DNA of 64,000 nt from Erodium maritimum (taxonomy: Eukaryota; Streptophyta; Magnoliopsida; Geraniales; Geraniaceae), in contig OY997594.1 in NCBI GenBank assembly GCA_963921825.1, positions 41,162,557 to 41,226,556 on the forward strand, written 5' to 3'. The translations under genes were made by a program, and so were the position numbers. Every line of letters begins with the position of its first letter. Within the stretch, counting starts at the first letter, position 1. Below, piece by piece: positions 1 through 11,002 of the stretch. The notes beneath the pieces were generated by a model. It was not told the origin of the DNA. It did not search any database and was given only the letters and a program-made list of their open reading frames with translations.

Positions 1-41
1 AGCTTCCGGCAAGTGTTCCGAATACAGGTTACAAAAATGCA

Positions 42-490
42 GTGCTCTCACAGGTTAACTCGGCCTCCCCGTCACTGGTTTTTAGCTTGAAGGGCAAAAA
101 TTTTGTGAAGTTCTCGACTCCGGTGAGAACTGTTCCGGAATCGCCAATCACGAGCCCAGATCCATCCTTGCGTGTGCCTCAAGTCTCTCGGGCCAGGGTT
201 TCTAATAGTGTTCTTCTCCAACCAAGCAAACCTAATGTAGTATTTCGATCCTATGCTACATATCGTATCTCAGTAGACAAGGAGAATGCGGATCGAGAGA
301 GGAAGTGGAAACTCATTAAGGCTAGTCAGAACTTTTAAAGGGTCACCCAGAAGCGGCAGATCAAATTGAAGCGCTTGATTTTGAGCTGGGTGATTCAGTT
401 GATCCTGAATTTCAGGACGATTCTGACGACTTGTGTTCGAGTGACGGAACAAAAGTGGGGGACTCCCTCCCTGCTTCCCTACCTTTTTAA
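42..490 (+). pseudogene. LINE-A ORF1, C-terminal end
   Basis: This is the tail of the nucleic-acid-binding ORF1 protein of LINE-A. Positions 42-338 read openly in one frame; the reading then moves to another frame at about 338 and runs to TAA at 488-490. The final stretch is acidic, rich in D, E and S (including EFQDDSDDL). LINE-C and LINE-D have the same kind of acidic tail just before their ORF1 stops, and that is the main ground for the call. The DUF4283 and zinc-knuckle parts would be upstream, outside the window. ORF2 begins 10 nt after this stop. Confidence 0.6.
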
Positions 491-499
491 TAGGGTAAT

Positions 500-2258
500 A
501 TGGTGAAATTCATCTCCTGGAATGTGAGGGGGATGAATGACGTCCAGAAGAGACGGAGCATCAGGGTAGCCCTGTCTAGGCAACACCCTGATATGGTTTT
601 ATTTCAAGAAACAAAAAGAGAAGAAATACCTCCCTTTATCTTACGAAGCTGTGGTTTTTCGAATGGTTTGGAATCAACTTTCATTTCTTCTGTTGGTGCG
701 GCGTGAGGCGTTCTACTGGTTTGGAGGTCTGGTATTTTTTCAGTGACTCATTCTTATAATATTGATAATGTGTTGGTTTGGAAAGGTTTGATACGAGCAG
801 ATTCTATTCCCTTAACTATGTTGAATGTGTACGCACCGTGTGAGAGCTGTGATCGGGTGGAATTATGGAATAAGTTGTCTGTTGCTAGTCCCTCTTTTGA
901 TGACTGTTTATTGGTGGGTGGGGACTTTAATTCGGTTTGCATGAGAGAGGAACGGGCCAATTCTGATTTTTCAGAGGCTGACAGTGAGGCCTTTAGGGAT
1001 ATTATTTTTGATTTAGCGGTATGTGATTTACCGTTGATGGGTAGCTGTTTCACTTGGTATGGAACCGCTTCGAAGGCCGCCCGTTTGGACAGATTCCTTG
1101 TCTCGGCTGATTTGTTGGTCGTATTCCCTAGCTTGGTTCAAAAAACGTTGCACAGGGAACTTTCGGACCATAAGCCGGTGGTACTAGAGACCCAGTCGAT
1201 CAACTAGGGACCAAAGCTCGTGCGGTTTCTTAATGTATGTTCATCACACCCGGAGTTTTATGAGTTTGTTAAGACTCAATGGGACGGTTTTGTGGTTCAA
1301 GGAGCCCCCAGCTATAGGTTGTGGAAGAAGCTTAATTGTTTGCGAAAAGCCCTGCAGGTGTGGAATAATGATGTTTTTGGCAGGGTAGATAAAGAAGTAG
1401 CTGATTTAAACACTGAGATTGACAGACTGGTTAAGATTATCGATGCTCGGCCTTTGAATGGGGATGAGTGTACTCGGAGATCTCTTCCTAAAGTTTCGCT
1501 GATTTCGAAGCACAAATTATTAGCCAAGATTTGGTCACAGAAAGCCAGATTCAAATGGTTTACGGAAGGGGAGCAGTGTTCAAAATTCTATCATCGTTTT
1601 GCAAATTTCAATGCCTCTCTGAACAGGATAACAATTATACGGGTAGGGGAGACTCTGTTTACTGACCCGGCGCAGATAAAAGTTCAAGCGGTCATCCATT
1701 TTCGTGAGCGGTTTGCTAGGCCGCAGGAGGCTTCGTTTCAGATACCTGCACTTCAGTTCAAGCAGCTTTCTGAGATTCAATCCTCTAATTTAGAGGCAAA
1801 TTTTTCTGCTGAAGAGATCTTTAATTCACTGTCGGATTGTGGAAACAATAAGGCACCCGGGCCAGATGGTTTTTTGATGTTGTTCTTTAAGTTCTGTTGG
1901 GAAGTGATACAGGTTGATATGTTACATTTCGCTCAGGAGTTCCATGTTTCAGGTGTTTTCGGAAAGGGGTTAAGTTCGGCATTCATGGTACTTATTCCCA
2001 AGATTCCAAGCCCGAAAACTTTTGATGATTTTAGGCCGATTAGCCTGATTTAGGGTCCTTACAAAATTATGGCGAAATTACTGGCTAATAGGCTTAAAAG
2101 GGTCCAGCCGGATTTAATCAGTGATACTCAGAGCGGATTTATAGCAGGTAGACAGCTAGTGGACGGGGTGCTTATAGCACCAGAAGTAATTCATGAAGTG
2201 AAAAAGTCTAAGAAAGAAGCAGTGATTTTGAAGCTCGATTTCGAAAAGGCGTATGATA
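500..2258 (+). pseudogene. LINE-A ORF2, first part: APE endonuclease and start of RT
   Basis: ORF2 nicks target DNA and reverse transcribes the element RNA. The ATG at 500 opens the typical endonuclease start (FISWNVRGMND), followed by the catalytic glutamate in LFQETKRE, the NVYAPC strand, GGDFNSVC near 920-950 and the SDHKPV motif near 1170. A linker follows with SKFYHRFANF near 1580. RT then begins with NNKAPGPDGF near 1845, FMVLIPK, RPISLI, GFIAGRQLVDG and FEKAYD at the Gy-1 junction. One frame is kept throughout, but it is broken by stops at 704-706, 1205-1207 and 2051-2053. This is a LINE relic and cannot make a full protein as read. Confidence 0.92.
2254..2258. repeat. Gy-1 target site duplication, left
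   Basis: TGATA precedes the 5' LTR and is repeated at 13584-13588, right after the 3' LTR. A 5 bp duplication is standard for Ty3/gypsy integrases. Confidence 0.93.
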
Positions 2259-4907
2259 TGTAAGACCCGCCCCCGGTCGATCCCGGTAAAACCGGTGAAT
2301 CCTCACTCAGTTTGACTTTCGGCCGGAAAAGTCAACCGATGACTCGGGAAGTCACTCGGGACCTTTCCGGGGCCCAAAAAGCTTAGCCAACTTCACGGTT
2401 AGCTTAGTTGGGCCGTTTCCTTCAGTTTGACTGTATTATTGTTAAACTCAACCGTCGGTCAAACTTGGGCTTTATATCGGTTGTTTTCCGATAAAATCTT
2501 GGAAAGCTGGAAATTAATTAAGTGGGAGTGACCACACATGACACTTGTCATGCTTGGCTTGGAGCATGAAAATGGGGCTTCAAATGACCCTCATACCCTC
2601 CTAACTTACCTTTAAAGGGATAAGACCTTAAGGGCTTTTGAGTAAATTGACATTTTAGGTCATTTAAAGGAAAGGGAGCAACAATTTAGCTCATTCCTTG
2701 TTGGTGCAGCCGAAATTCACTAGGAGAGAGGAGGAGGAGAGCTCATTTCTTGAGGAAGAAGATAGAGAAGAAAGCTTGGATTTTGGAGCTTGTTCTTGGT
2801 CCTTTTGCCTCCATTTTCACTTCATCTTCTTCATCTCATCTCCCTAGAGGTAAGGATACTCTTAACTCTCCATTTCATCCACTTCCAATCTATGGGTTTT
2901 GTGGGTTTTGGCTTAAAAGTTGAAGAATTTGCTTTGTGGGTGTTGCTTGGAGAATAAGTAGTGAAGTAGGATGTTTGGATTGTATTTTGGTTGAAGTTTT
3001 GATGAACCCATTGAGGGTGTTGATGTGGGGTAACTTTGGATGAACATTTTGGAGTTGAGAGGACTTGGAAATGGGTTTTTTATGGTGATGTTCGTGAAAC
3101 TCGAGTTGGGGAAGAAAGGGGAAGAAACTGGTCAAGTTTGATACGGAACGTGGTATGGAGAGTGTCACATTCCGGCCCTCTGAGTGGAACGGAACGTGCC
3201 ACATTCCGGCCCTCTGAGTGGCACGGAACGTTCCACATTCCGGCCCTCTGAGTGGCACGGAACGTGCCACATTCCGGCCCTCTGAGTGGCATGGAATGGG
3301 TCACATTCCGTATCAGACCCCCAGAGCCCAAAACCCTTCCTTTTAGCCCAATTTGATTCCCACATCACCTCTTCAAACCTTTGGTCCATTTCTGAGTCTT
3401 GTTGCGTATTTCAGGGAGAAGAGCCCTTCGTTGGGGGGACTAATTTATGGTCTTTTGTGGTCCAAGACCGTGGGACCGAGCTAGGAAAGAAGGAAGAACT
3501 TGGACTTGAGCTTGAAGAACGAAGAGTCACGCCGGAACCCGTGTGAAGGACGGAGTTGTGATCACCGAGTTGTCAACAGAGTTTGGAGGTTTACCAAGAG
3601 GTAGGGAAAGTCTTAACTTCTCGTTTAAATGCTTAGTATGCATGTTAGGATAATAAAATCGGAAAGGTCCTAGAAATGCCTATAGGATGCGAATAACTAG
3701 AATAATTGTCTTTCAATTACTAATAACCGGAAATGTCTAGTGATGTATGCTTAGGATGCCAATCACTAGTGTAACTCGCTTTCAATACTTGGGAATTGTT
3801 TTACTGGTAGAGTGGCCTTGGCAAAGCCCTCGGATTAGTTGTGTGTTAGGATCACATGCTTGGTCGTTTGGTTGCTTAGTGGATAGGCTAAAGAGTCTAA
3901 CGGAACTAGTTGAATTGCATGCTTGAATGTTTGATTGAAGATTTATATGATTGGTTGCTTGAACTCGTGCTTGACTGTTGAATGTATTTGAATGATTGCT
4001 TGATTTCCTCAAATGGTTGATTGGGGAATCGAGTATGACTGGTTGTACCATTCGGTGCAATCAGGTGATCGATGGACCGATGGGTCAAGCCGGGTGAGTA
4101 AATGGTAAGTTGTGGTTATGTGATTCGTGTTCTGTGGTTATGTGATTCGTGTGTTGTGTATTGTGGTGAAACGGTGATTCGTGAGCTATGTGTGGTAGTG
4201 GATTGGTGTTCATTGGGAATGGATTGCTTCGTATTTCGCTTGAGTGTGTTACTCAATTATATCTGATTATTATTGAATTGCCCAAGTGTATGCTTCCTAT
4301 GGGAGTAATACCTTGGTTCCCGAGGACATATAGTCCTTTGGAGACGTTTATGAGAATCCCGATGATAAGCGCCCTTAGGGGGTTGTTTCTGGTAGCCTCA
4401 ATGATATGCGTCTCCTCTGGACTTGAGGGAAAATCCGAGAGGACACATCATATGTGGATCGGAGGGTGGTGACTCCATGTGCCACGGCATTGATTAGATT
4501 ACCTATTGCCCGTAATTGTTAAGAGTTATCTTGTTGACTTTGCTGATGAAATTATTGAGTTTAAAGTCCACCTTGTTATGTATTTTCCCTACTGAGCGCA
4601 AGCTCACCCCTATGAGTTTATTGTTGTGATTACAGGCTTGATTGAGGAGTAGAGGCTCGGGAGTTTCTTGGTGTGGGTGTCTTATTAGAGACTTCGTTTA
4701 TGTTTTTACTTTAGTTTTTGAACAAACCATGTTGGTGGATTATTATTACACCCCTGGAGGGTTTTATTCATGTTTTGAACCGAGTTATTCTGTTTTGAGA
4801 CTTAATTGAAGGATTTATGAAATTGTTGTTGGATGAATAGCGTTGAAAACCGTTTTTACTCAAGTCACGTCTCGAGTCCGGGCAAGAACTGGATTTGAGG
4901 CGTGAAA
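2259..4907 (+). repeat. Gy-1 5' LTR
   Basis: A 2649 bp LTR starting TGTAAGACCCGCCCC. It is nearly identical to 11003-13583 along its length. It carries four copies of a 34 bp repeat near 3166-3301, where the 3' LTR has two. Confidence 0.95.
3166..3301. repeat. 34 bp tandem repeat in Gy-1 5' LTR, four copies
   Basis: The units share the core CACATTCCGGCCCTCTGAGT and are followed by a variable GGCACGGAACGTGC-like end. The same array has two units in the 3' LTR (about 11910-11977). The two-unit difference equals the whole 68 bp length difference between the LTRs. Confidence 0.9.
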
Positions 4908-4910
4908 ATT

Positions 4911-4922
4911 TGGTATCAGAGC
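4911..4922 (+). promoter_or_regulatory. Gy-1 primer binding site (initiator tRNA-Met)
   Basis: TGGTATCAGAGC lies 3 bp after the 5' LTR. It is the usual plant initiator tRNA-Met primer site for minus-strand synthesis. Confidence 0.9.
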
Positions 4923-5327
4923 CTGGTTTCATTTGAAATAGGTGTTTTCAAACCTCGGACCGAAGTCAATTAGGTGGGTAGAGTTAGGGAGTCTGAGTCG
5001 TGATACTCAATGACGCGATTTGGAAACATTGACGCAGAGAGTTTGAACGACATGAGTCGTGAGTCGCTTTAATGTTTGTCCTAAATGAAATCTTTATACT
5101 ACAATGTTTGCATTACTTTATTGGTATCCTCTCCCTAGTGATCGGTGAAGCCGAATGGTTCAGATCGGAATTGGATTAACGGGCAGTGATCGACCCGCTA
5201 TGCATTCGTTGTAGAGTGAGCCAATTGTTGGTGGTGTTGCCATTTTGGTGGATCATTTCTAAAACTTTCGAGTTGTAGTTTGGTCTTATTCAGTTGTTGA
5301 CTTGTTTGATTGACCACTATTCGGGAG

Positions 5328-5752
5328 CATGAGTACTCCATGTATGCTTGTATTGAGTGTTTTGGGTGGGGCGCGAGAACCCCGTATTCCGTTGTATGAG
5401 AACTTTGAGTGGGGCACGAGAACCCCGTGTATCGTTTGTGTTGGGGATGTTGGTGGGGCACGAGAACCCCGTGTGCCCAGTGAGTGGCGAGTTTGGGGCA
5501 CGAGAACCCCGTGTGCCCGTGTGTGGCGATTTTGGGGCACGAGTACCCCGTAGTATTTGGGAGCACGAGCACTTTGCATATCGAGTATAGTGACTTGGTG
5601 AGGAGCACGAGAACTCCGTTTATTGACTGTGTGGTACAATTTGGGGAGCACTAGAACTCCGTTTATTGATCGTGTTATGTACTTGAAGAGCATGAGAACT
5701 CTCTGTTTTGTTGGTGTAGTGTGATTGGCCGAGCATGAGAACTTCGCGTATT
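5328..5752. repeat. Dispersed 18-20 bp repeats in Gy-1 leader, about 11 copies
   Basis: The motif GGGGCACGAGAACCCCGT and relatives such as GAGCACGAGAACTCCGT recur about every 40 bp between the primer site and the gag-like piece. Many copies are near-palindromic (GGGG...CCCC), so the transcribed leader could form a row of small hairpins. Confidence 0.75.
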
Positions 5753-6820
5753 TATTGTATTGTGGAATTGTATTAGTAATTGTCCCGCTTAAGCGGAGGG
5801 TTAAGGGAAAATACGAATGGGTCATGCCGAATTTTCGGTAGAACTAAAATAATTGTACTATCACGGGCTGACTCAAGGGCACCACTGTAGTCGAGCGTGA
5901 TGGTTTGATGTCAAGTTATTACAATGAGGTTCTGGGATGCCTGAATCGGGTTGTAACGACATGAGATCAACATGAAAGGGTTGGGTAAAAGTTAAGAAGT
6001 GGGAATCTGTGGAAAGGAAGGAAAGGCTAAGTGATGATTAAATGGATTAGTTTGTGTTTCGTTGCTAAACCCCTCTTTGTCAAAGGATACCCGAGCAAGG
6101 GGTATGCATGTTGATTTTTGTGCCTTGTGTGGTGTGCTTGAGATTGAATCCTCCAGTGGGAGTGGATTTCTTTGACTTGATTGAACCCTCCTGTGGGAGT
6201 TGGTTGTGTGTTTGATTGAATCGCTGATTGTTGTTGTGAGACGCATTGAGATGCGAACTTGTGTGACTTTATATGAGTATATATATATATACCTACTAAG
6301 CTTAAGAGCTGTAAAATTTGGGTGACTTGTGAGATGCGCGTGAACGTCCTTGTACTTGATCGAACCGTTGATTTCTGTGTGAGACACACGAGGTGCGGGT
6401 CTCTTGTCTATACAAGTGTTACTTTTGACTTTACGACTTACTTTTGATCCAAGTGGGATCTGGTGGAGACACACGAGAACGTCGTGTTTTGGTAAGTCGA
6501 ATCGATTGGGTTAAACCGAGTTATGAACCTATAGGTTCTAAATGCAGTGAGCTTACGAGATGTCGCGTGTTTTTATCCTGGAGAGTACCAAGAGCCGTCC
6601 AGTTGTGGGGCAAAGCCAGACACCAGCTGTTGTTCTGGCAGGGGCAGTGAGCGCCCAGGGTGCGGCTTCCACAGAGCCCAGAGTTTTGAGGTTAGACCAG
6701 TAGGGTCACCACCTAGAGTTTCCCCAGTCGTAGAGCCGACTCAAGCGGCCATATCAATGAGGTGGTTCGCGCAGTGTTAGTTGCGCTCAACATGAGACTA
6801 CAGTACCGGCACAAGAGTCT

Positions 6821-7090
6821 TTGCCTACTACCGACACAGTCACTACCGAGATGCCAGGTCAGGTGGACAGTTACACGGCCCAGGCACTCCGGGATTTTCA
6901 TAAGTTGAATACACCAATCTATTCCGGAAATTCAGACCCCGAGGCAGTTGTAGGATGGTTGGAGCAGATTACCCACAACCCTAATACTTTTAGAGTATTC
7001 CGATTTTGTTGGAGAATATTTTCCGCGAACTCCCAGCTGAGGGAGAAGCACGATACTGGTGGCAATTGTGCAGACCACAGTCAGAATTGA
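6821..7090 (+). pseudogene. Gy-1 gag-like remnant
   Basis: The piece includes a stretch (PIYSGNSDPEAVVGWLEQI) that fits the conserved capsid-domain start of plant Ty3/gypsy Gag, where a hydrophobic F/Y-G-x-DP-A-x-WL pattern is usual. Its place between the primer site and the distant integrase end also fits. It is a fossil fragment with no readable full-length Gag around it. Confidence 0.7.
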
Positions 7091-10000
7091 CTTTCAGCCG
7101 TTCAGCGGACTGTCTTGGGGACAGTATTTTCCCTCGATCTGTTCGAAGATAACCGACACCAGCAGTTTGGGATCTGCAGTAGAAAGGGGTGACCGTCTAT
7201 GAGTGTTAGGCGAGGTTCATGTCCCTGTGTCGCTTCGCACCCGAGATGGTGCCGACCGAGGAGAGCGCCGCAGGCGTCTTGAGAAGAGAATCAGCTCGTC
7301 TTTCACGGGTGGGTCATTACTTTCATGTTTGTGGACTATTCAGTACTAGTGGAGCAAACACTAGCATTAGAGAGACATGTTGGGAGACCGCCAAGGCGCG
7401 GAAGACCAGGCCAAGGCCGAGGGGCTTCTTGAGGCCGTTAGAGAGTCGCAATCCGAGGAGGCAGTGGACCCCAGGATTCTTTCAGTCACAGAACCAGTCC
7501 CGTGAGACACGACGGGTTGGAGAAGTAGTGTCCAATGGACCTGCCCCGGTGGCATAGTTTGCCCTCGAGCGAACAGTTGGAACGTCTAGGCCGAGAAGGC
7601 CAGTTGAGTGATGGATCTACGAACCGTCCCACAGGTCGATCTACGAGAGTCGATAAGAGAACCTCCCGCTATAGCATCAAATTCTTCCAACCCCATCGAG
7701 AGGAGGACCTCCGATGCGGCACGACCGAGCGTACGTGATTATCAGGCCCCGAGTTGAGAACTAAATACCGGCCTTGAGATCGCATAGGGTACTTGTTACC
7801 ATCTACATTTTTGAATTCGTGTCAGCCGACACTTGAGCTTTACACTGGGTTGTATTGGCTCGTGCTTACTTTTGTTCGAACGAGGTTAAAACTGTTCGGC
7901 CCTCAGGTACTTAAAACACATCGACTAGAGGTATGGTAGTACCGACCAGCGTCAGTGGGAGTTGGAAAGTGGAGTAACAGACTTGGACATACTGAAGGTT
8001 CTTTTCCTTCTCCGATAGTGCGGATCGAATTTTAAGAACCGATGGCTGAAACAGCAAGCGTTCATCAAGTACCATTAGCAGGGAATGCCGAGCAGAGAAA
8101 GGCTACAGCCTTGACCAGTAAACCGGTCCGGCCGGTCGCAAGAGATGACCGAGCTACGATAAGATCAGAGTAGCGCAGCGGAAGCCTGGTGGGCCCATAC
8201 CCACCGGATTTGTAATCTACAGATTCTTCGAACCCCACTACGAGATTTGAGTTATAAAATTCGAACCGTTGAGACGCTGTTGGTTCAAAATCCTTGTTGG
8301 CAAGCGAAGGTTGCACGAGTACGGGCCGTACGTGAGAAACTAAAATTAAGGTATGTTTCTTACGTTATCCTCAGAAGGACTAAGCTTAACTATGGGGTTA
8401 CGTCCTAGAAGCGAGAGCACCTCACGTTGAAATACCAGCTACAGATAGTTGAGGGCGACTACCACAGACTTTCAGGCCAGTAACAAGATGGCACCAAGCG
8501 AGGAATTGTATGGTAGATCGGAATTTTGTGCGATGCATGGGCACAGGAAAGGTTAAGAGCTAACCGTTGTTGGTTTTATTCTATCAAGAAGCTAATAAAG
8601 GAACCGCACGGGTTTCCGAACCGTTCAATTTATCGAGATCTCGGTACGGGTTGATTACTCCTTAAAGGGCGACTTAGGTGGACTTGATTATAAGTTGTTT
8701 TGATTGGTAACTCGTGAGCGGGTGTCAACGGTGTAAGGAATACCGTCGGTTGGGGTAACCTTGGGCAATCGACCTTGGATCGTGGTTCGCAGTCGAGTGT
8801 AATTTCGTGCGTTTAATTTTGGTGTCTTGAAGGACGTCTACTTTTGACCAAGTGCCAGTGAGGGGTTCTATTGGTCCGTGTTTTTGTACGTCGTTCGTCC
8901 AACTAAATGTTGGTAGAGTTCATGGTGGTACTGAACCATGCACCGGTTTTGAGAACCATTTTCTCGTGTTGTGATGATTCAGGTGAGATGACTTGTGAAG
9001 TGGTTGATCAGATGTTGAGAACTAGTATTGACGTCAAGAGAAATATCACGAGTTGGATAACCTTCTCGATTGATCACAGTGAGATGTGGTTGGCTTACCG
9101 CGAGTTGAGTTTGTGGTACGTGATGTGTAACTGACCCGTACCAGGTTGAGAACCGTGTTAAGGTTTAACCGTTGTGACAGATGTGCGTGATGTTGGCTGT
9201 GTGCGAGACACGTTTGTGCTTTATCGTTTACCCTGGGTGTGTGTTGACCTGTTAATTGATGTGGTTGCAGTTGGTGTGGGTTCGTTCGACTATGCTTTGT
9301 GAGTGTGGTGGGGTCTTGAGTTGAGGAGTGTGGTTACGAGTTCCGTGGGGGTTAGTTGTGTGACGCACCCGTATGCCAGACTTAGCATGACGGGAGGTGT
9401 TGAGTAAGTTATGTTTGAGGCATGCCGCTTTTCGACTATATGACGGTACGCGGTACCCGTTGCTTGACGGAGGTATACCTACCTTTTCATGAGATGTGAT
9501 GAAACGAGCGATTGTTCCAAACCCCGCAGTGGTTATGAGGACCTTTGTTTGGATGATTACTGTTGTGTGTTGCTTGCTCGTCTGAGTGTGTTAGGTCGTG
9601 ACAAGACTTGTTTGGCGTTCTAGTGTAAACTATTCGGGAGACGGTTACTAAAGAGAGTTGAGGAGTTACACCTTCGGATGGCTCCGTCCTTGTCCGATTT
9701 TCGGAGTTTTCCGATAAGACACCCATACCGAAGGAAGATCCCGATATGGCATGTTAGAACCGAAGTCGTTCTATCCGGTGTGATACCGGTACAGTTGAGG
9801 ATCATGATAAGAAGTGTCTACATCGAAGTTATTGATTACGGTCCACCGTCTACACTAAAATTGGAGTCTGTTAGGGGTTGCCAAGAACGTTTCTGGCATT
9901 CCTCAGTATCTGAGGTGGGTACGATATACCCTTTGAGTTGCGCGTTATTGGCCCACCAGATGTGGTAAACCGAATGAGTGTTCCGAATCGTGCAATGATC

Positions 10001-10557
10001 ATGAGATCCTTTGTCTTGAGGTAGTGGTTGTTACGTTTTACTTGATCGGGTAATCGTTTGTGGTTGGTCTTAGCAGGGCGAATATTGGATTTCTGGGTAA
10101 GTTTTCCCTGTAAAAAGTTACTAAGAAGGAAATTGAGCGGTTATTGCGAGGTGTTTCGACACGATATCTATGACCGACGGGAGATTCCGGTACAGAATAT
10201 CTAGACCGATATAGAGTATTTCAGTACGACGTCTATACCGAGGTAGGATTCCAGTATAGGATGTTTTATACGGTCATCCGGTATTCCTTAACGATTTGAG
10301 TGTTCTTTGACGTGTTGGGTACATTAGTGGTTCTTGAGTTATGGTTGCATGTCAAAACTGCGAACTGTGGAGAAATGCTGTTGTTCACCGCCAAGTATGG
10401 CTTTTTGAGTAACTAGCGTGAACTAGTGAAGCACGAGTTGGTAAAGGTCGAGTAAATGCGGAAAACGGTTTAAGACCGAGTAGAGCTTTCAGAAGAGTTA
10501 CACAGACGAAAGGCGCGGGCCTACTGAGTTTCATCGCGGGATCAGATATCTCTGAGA

Positions 10558-10953
10558 GTGAGCCTAAGAGAGGCCTTAGCGGATCGACAACGACGGAGGC
10601 AAGTTGTCCCCGCAGTTTATCGAACATTTGAGATCTTGGATCGGATTGGAGTCGTAGCTTATCGGTTAGTGTTGCCACCGCAGCTCGGGAACGTGCTTAA
10701 CGTTTTCCACATGTCCCAATTGCGCAAGTGCACGGCAGATCCTTCCCACATTATTAAGTGGTCAGACATCGAGGTAGCGGATGATGTCACATATGAGGAG
10801 CAGCCCGCCGAGATCTTGGGTACAAAGGAGAAGGTCCTGAGGAACAAGACGATTCCGCTGGTACTAGTACCGTGGAGACACCGAGGAGCTGGGTCCACTT
10901 GGGAGCGCGAGGATGAGATCCGCGTGAAGTATCCCCACCTGTTTGATCATTGA
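10558..10953 (+). pseudogene. Gy-1 integrase C-terminus with chromodomain-like end
   Basis: The reading contains the integrase C-terminal pattern (YRLVLPPQLGNVLNVFHMSQL, in part) followed by a chromodomain-like end with ILGTKEKVLRNKTIPLVLV, WRHRGAGSTWERED and YPHLF. This is the usual end of pol in plant chromoviruses of the Tekay/Del type, where it is thought to steer integration to heterochromatin. It stops about 40 bp before the polypurine tract. It is a remnant of a broken pol. Confidence 0.9.
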
Positions 10954-10989
10954 GTTACTTGTTTTTAATTTCGAGCACGAAATTCTTTT

Positions 10990-11002
10990 AAGGGGGGTAG
11001 AT
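10990..11002 (+). promoter_or_regulatory. Gy-1 polypurine tract
   Basis: AAGGGGGGTAGAT immediately precedes the 3' LTR and would prime plus-strand DNA. Gy-2 has the same tract in reverse at 33799-33811. Confidence 0.92.

Noticed and set aside
3080-3389. Repetitive minus-strand frames with a PLRGPECGTF-like repeat
   Set aside because: They are antisense readings of the 34 bp LTR repeat of Gy-1.
5329-5825. Repeat-containing open frames on both strands that look like a repetitive protein
   Set aside because: The repeats are the leader motifs of Gy-1; the frames are open in several registers and have no start context.
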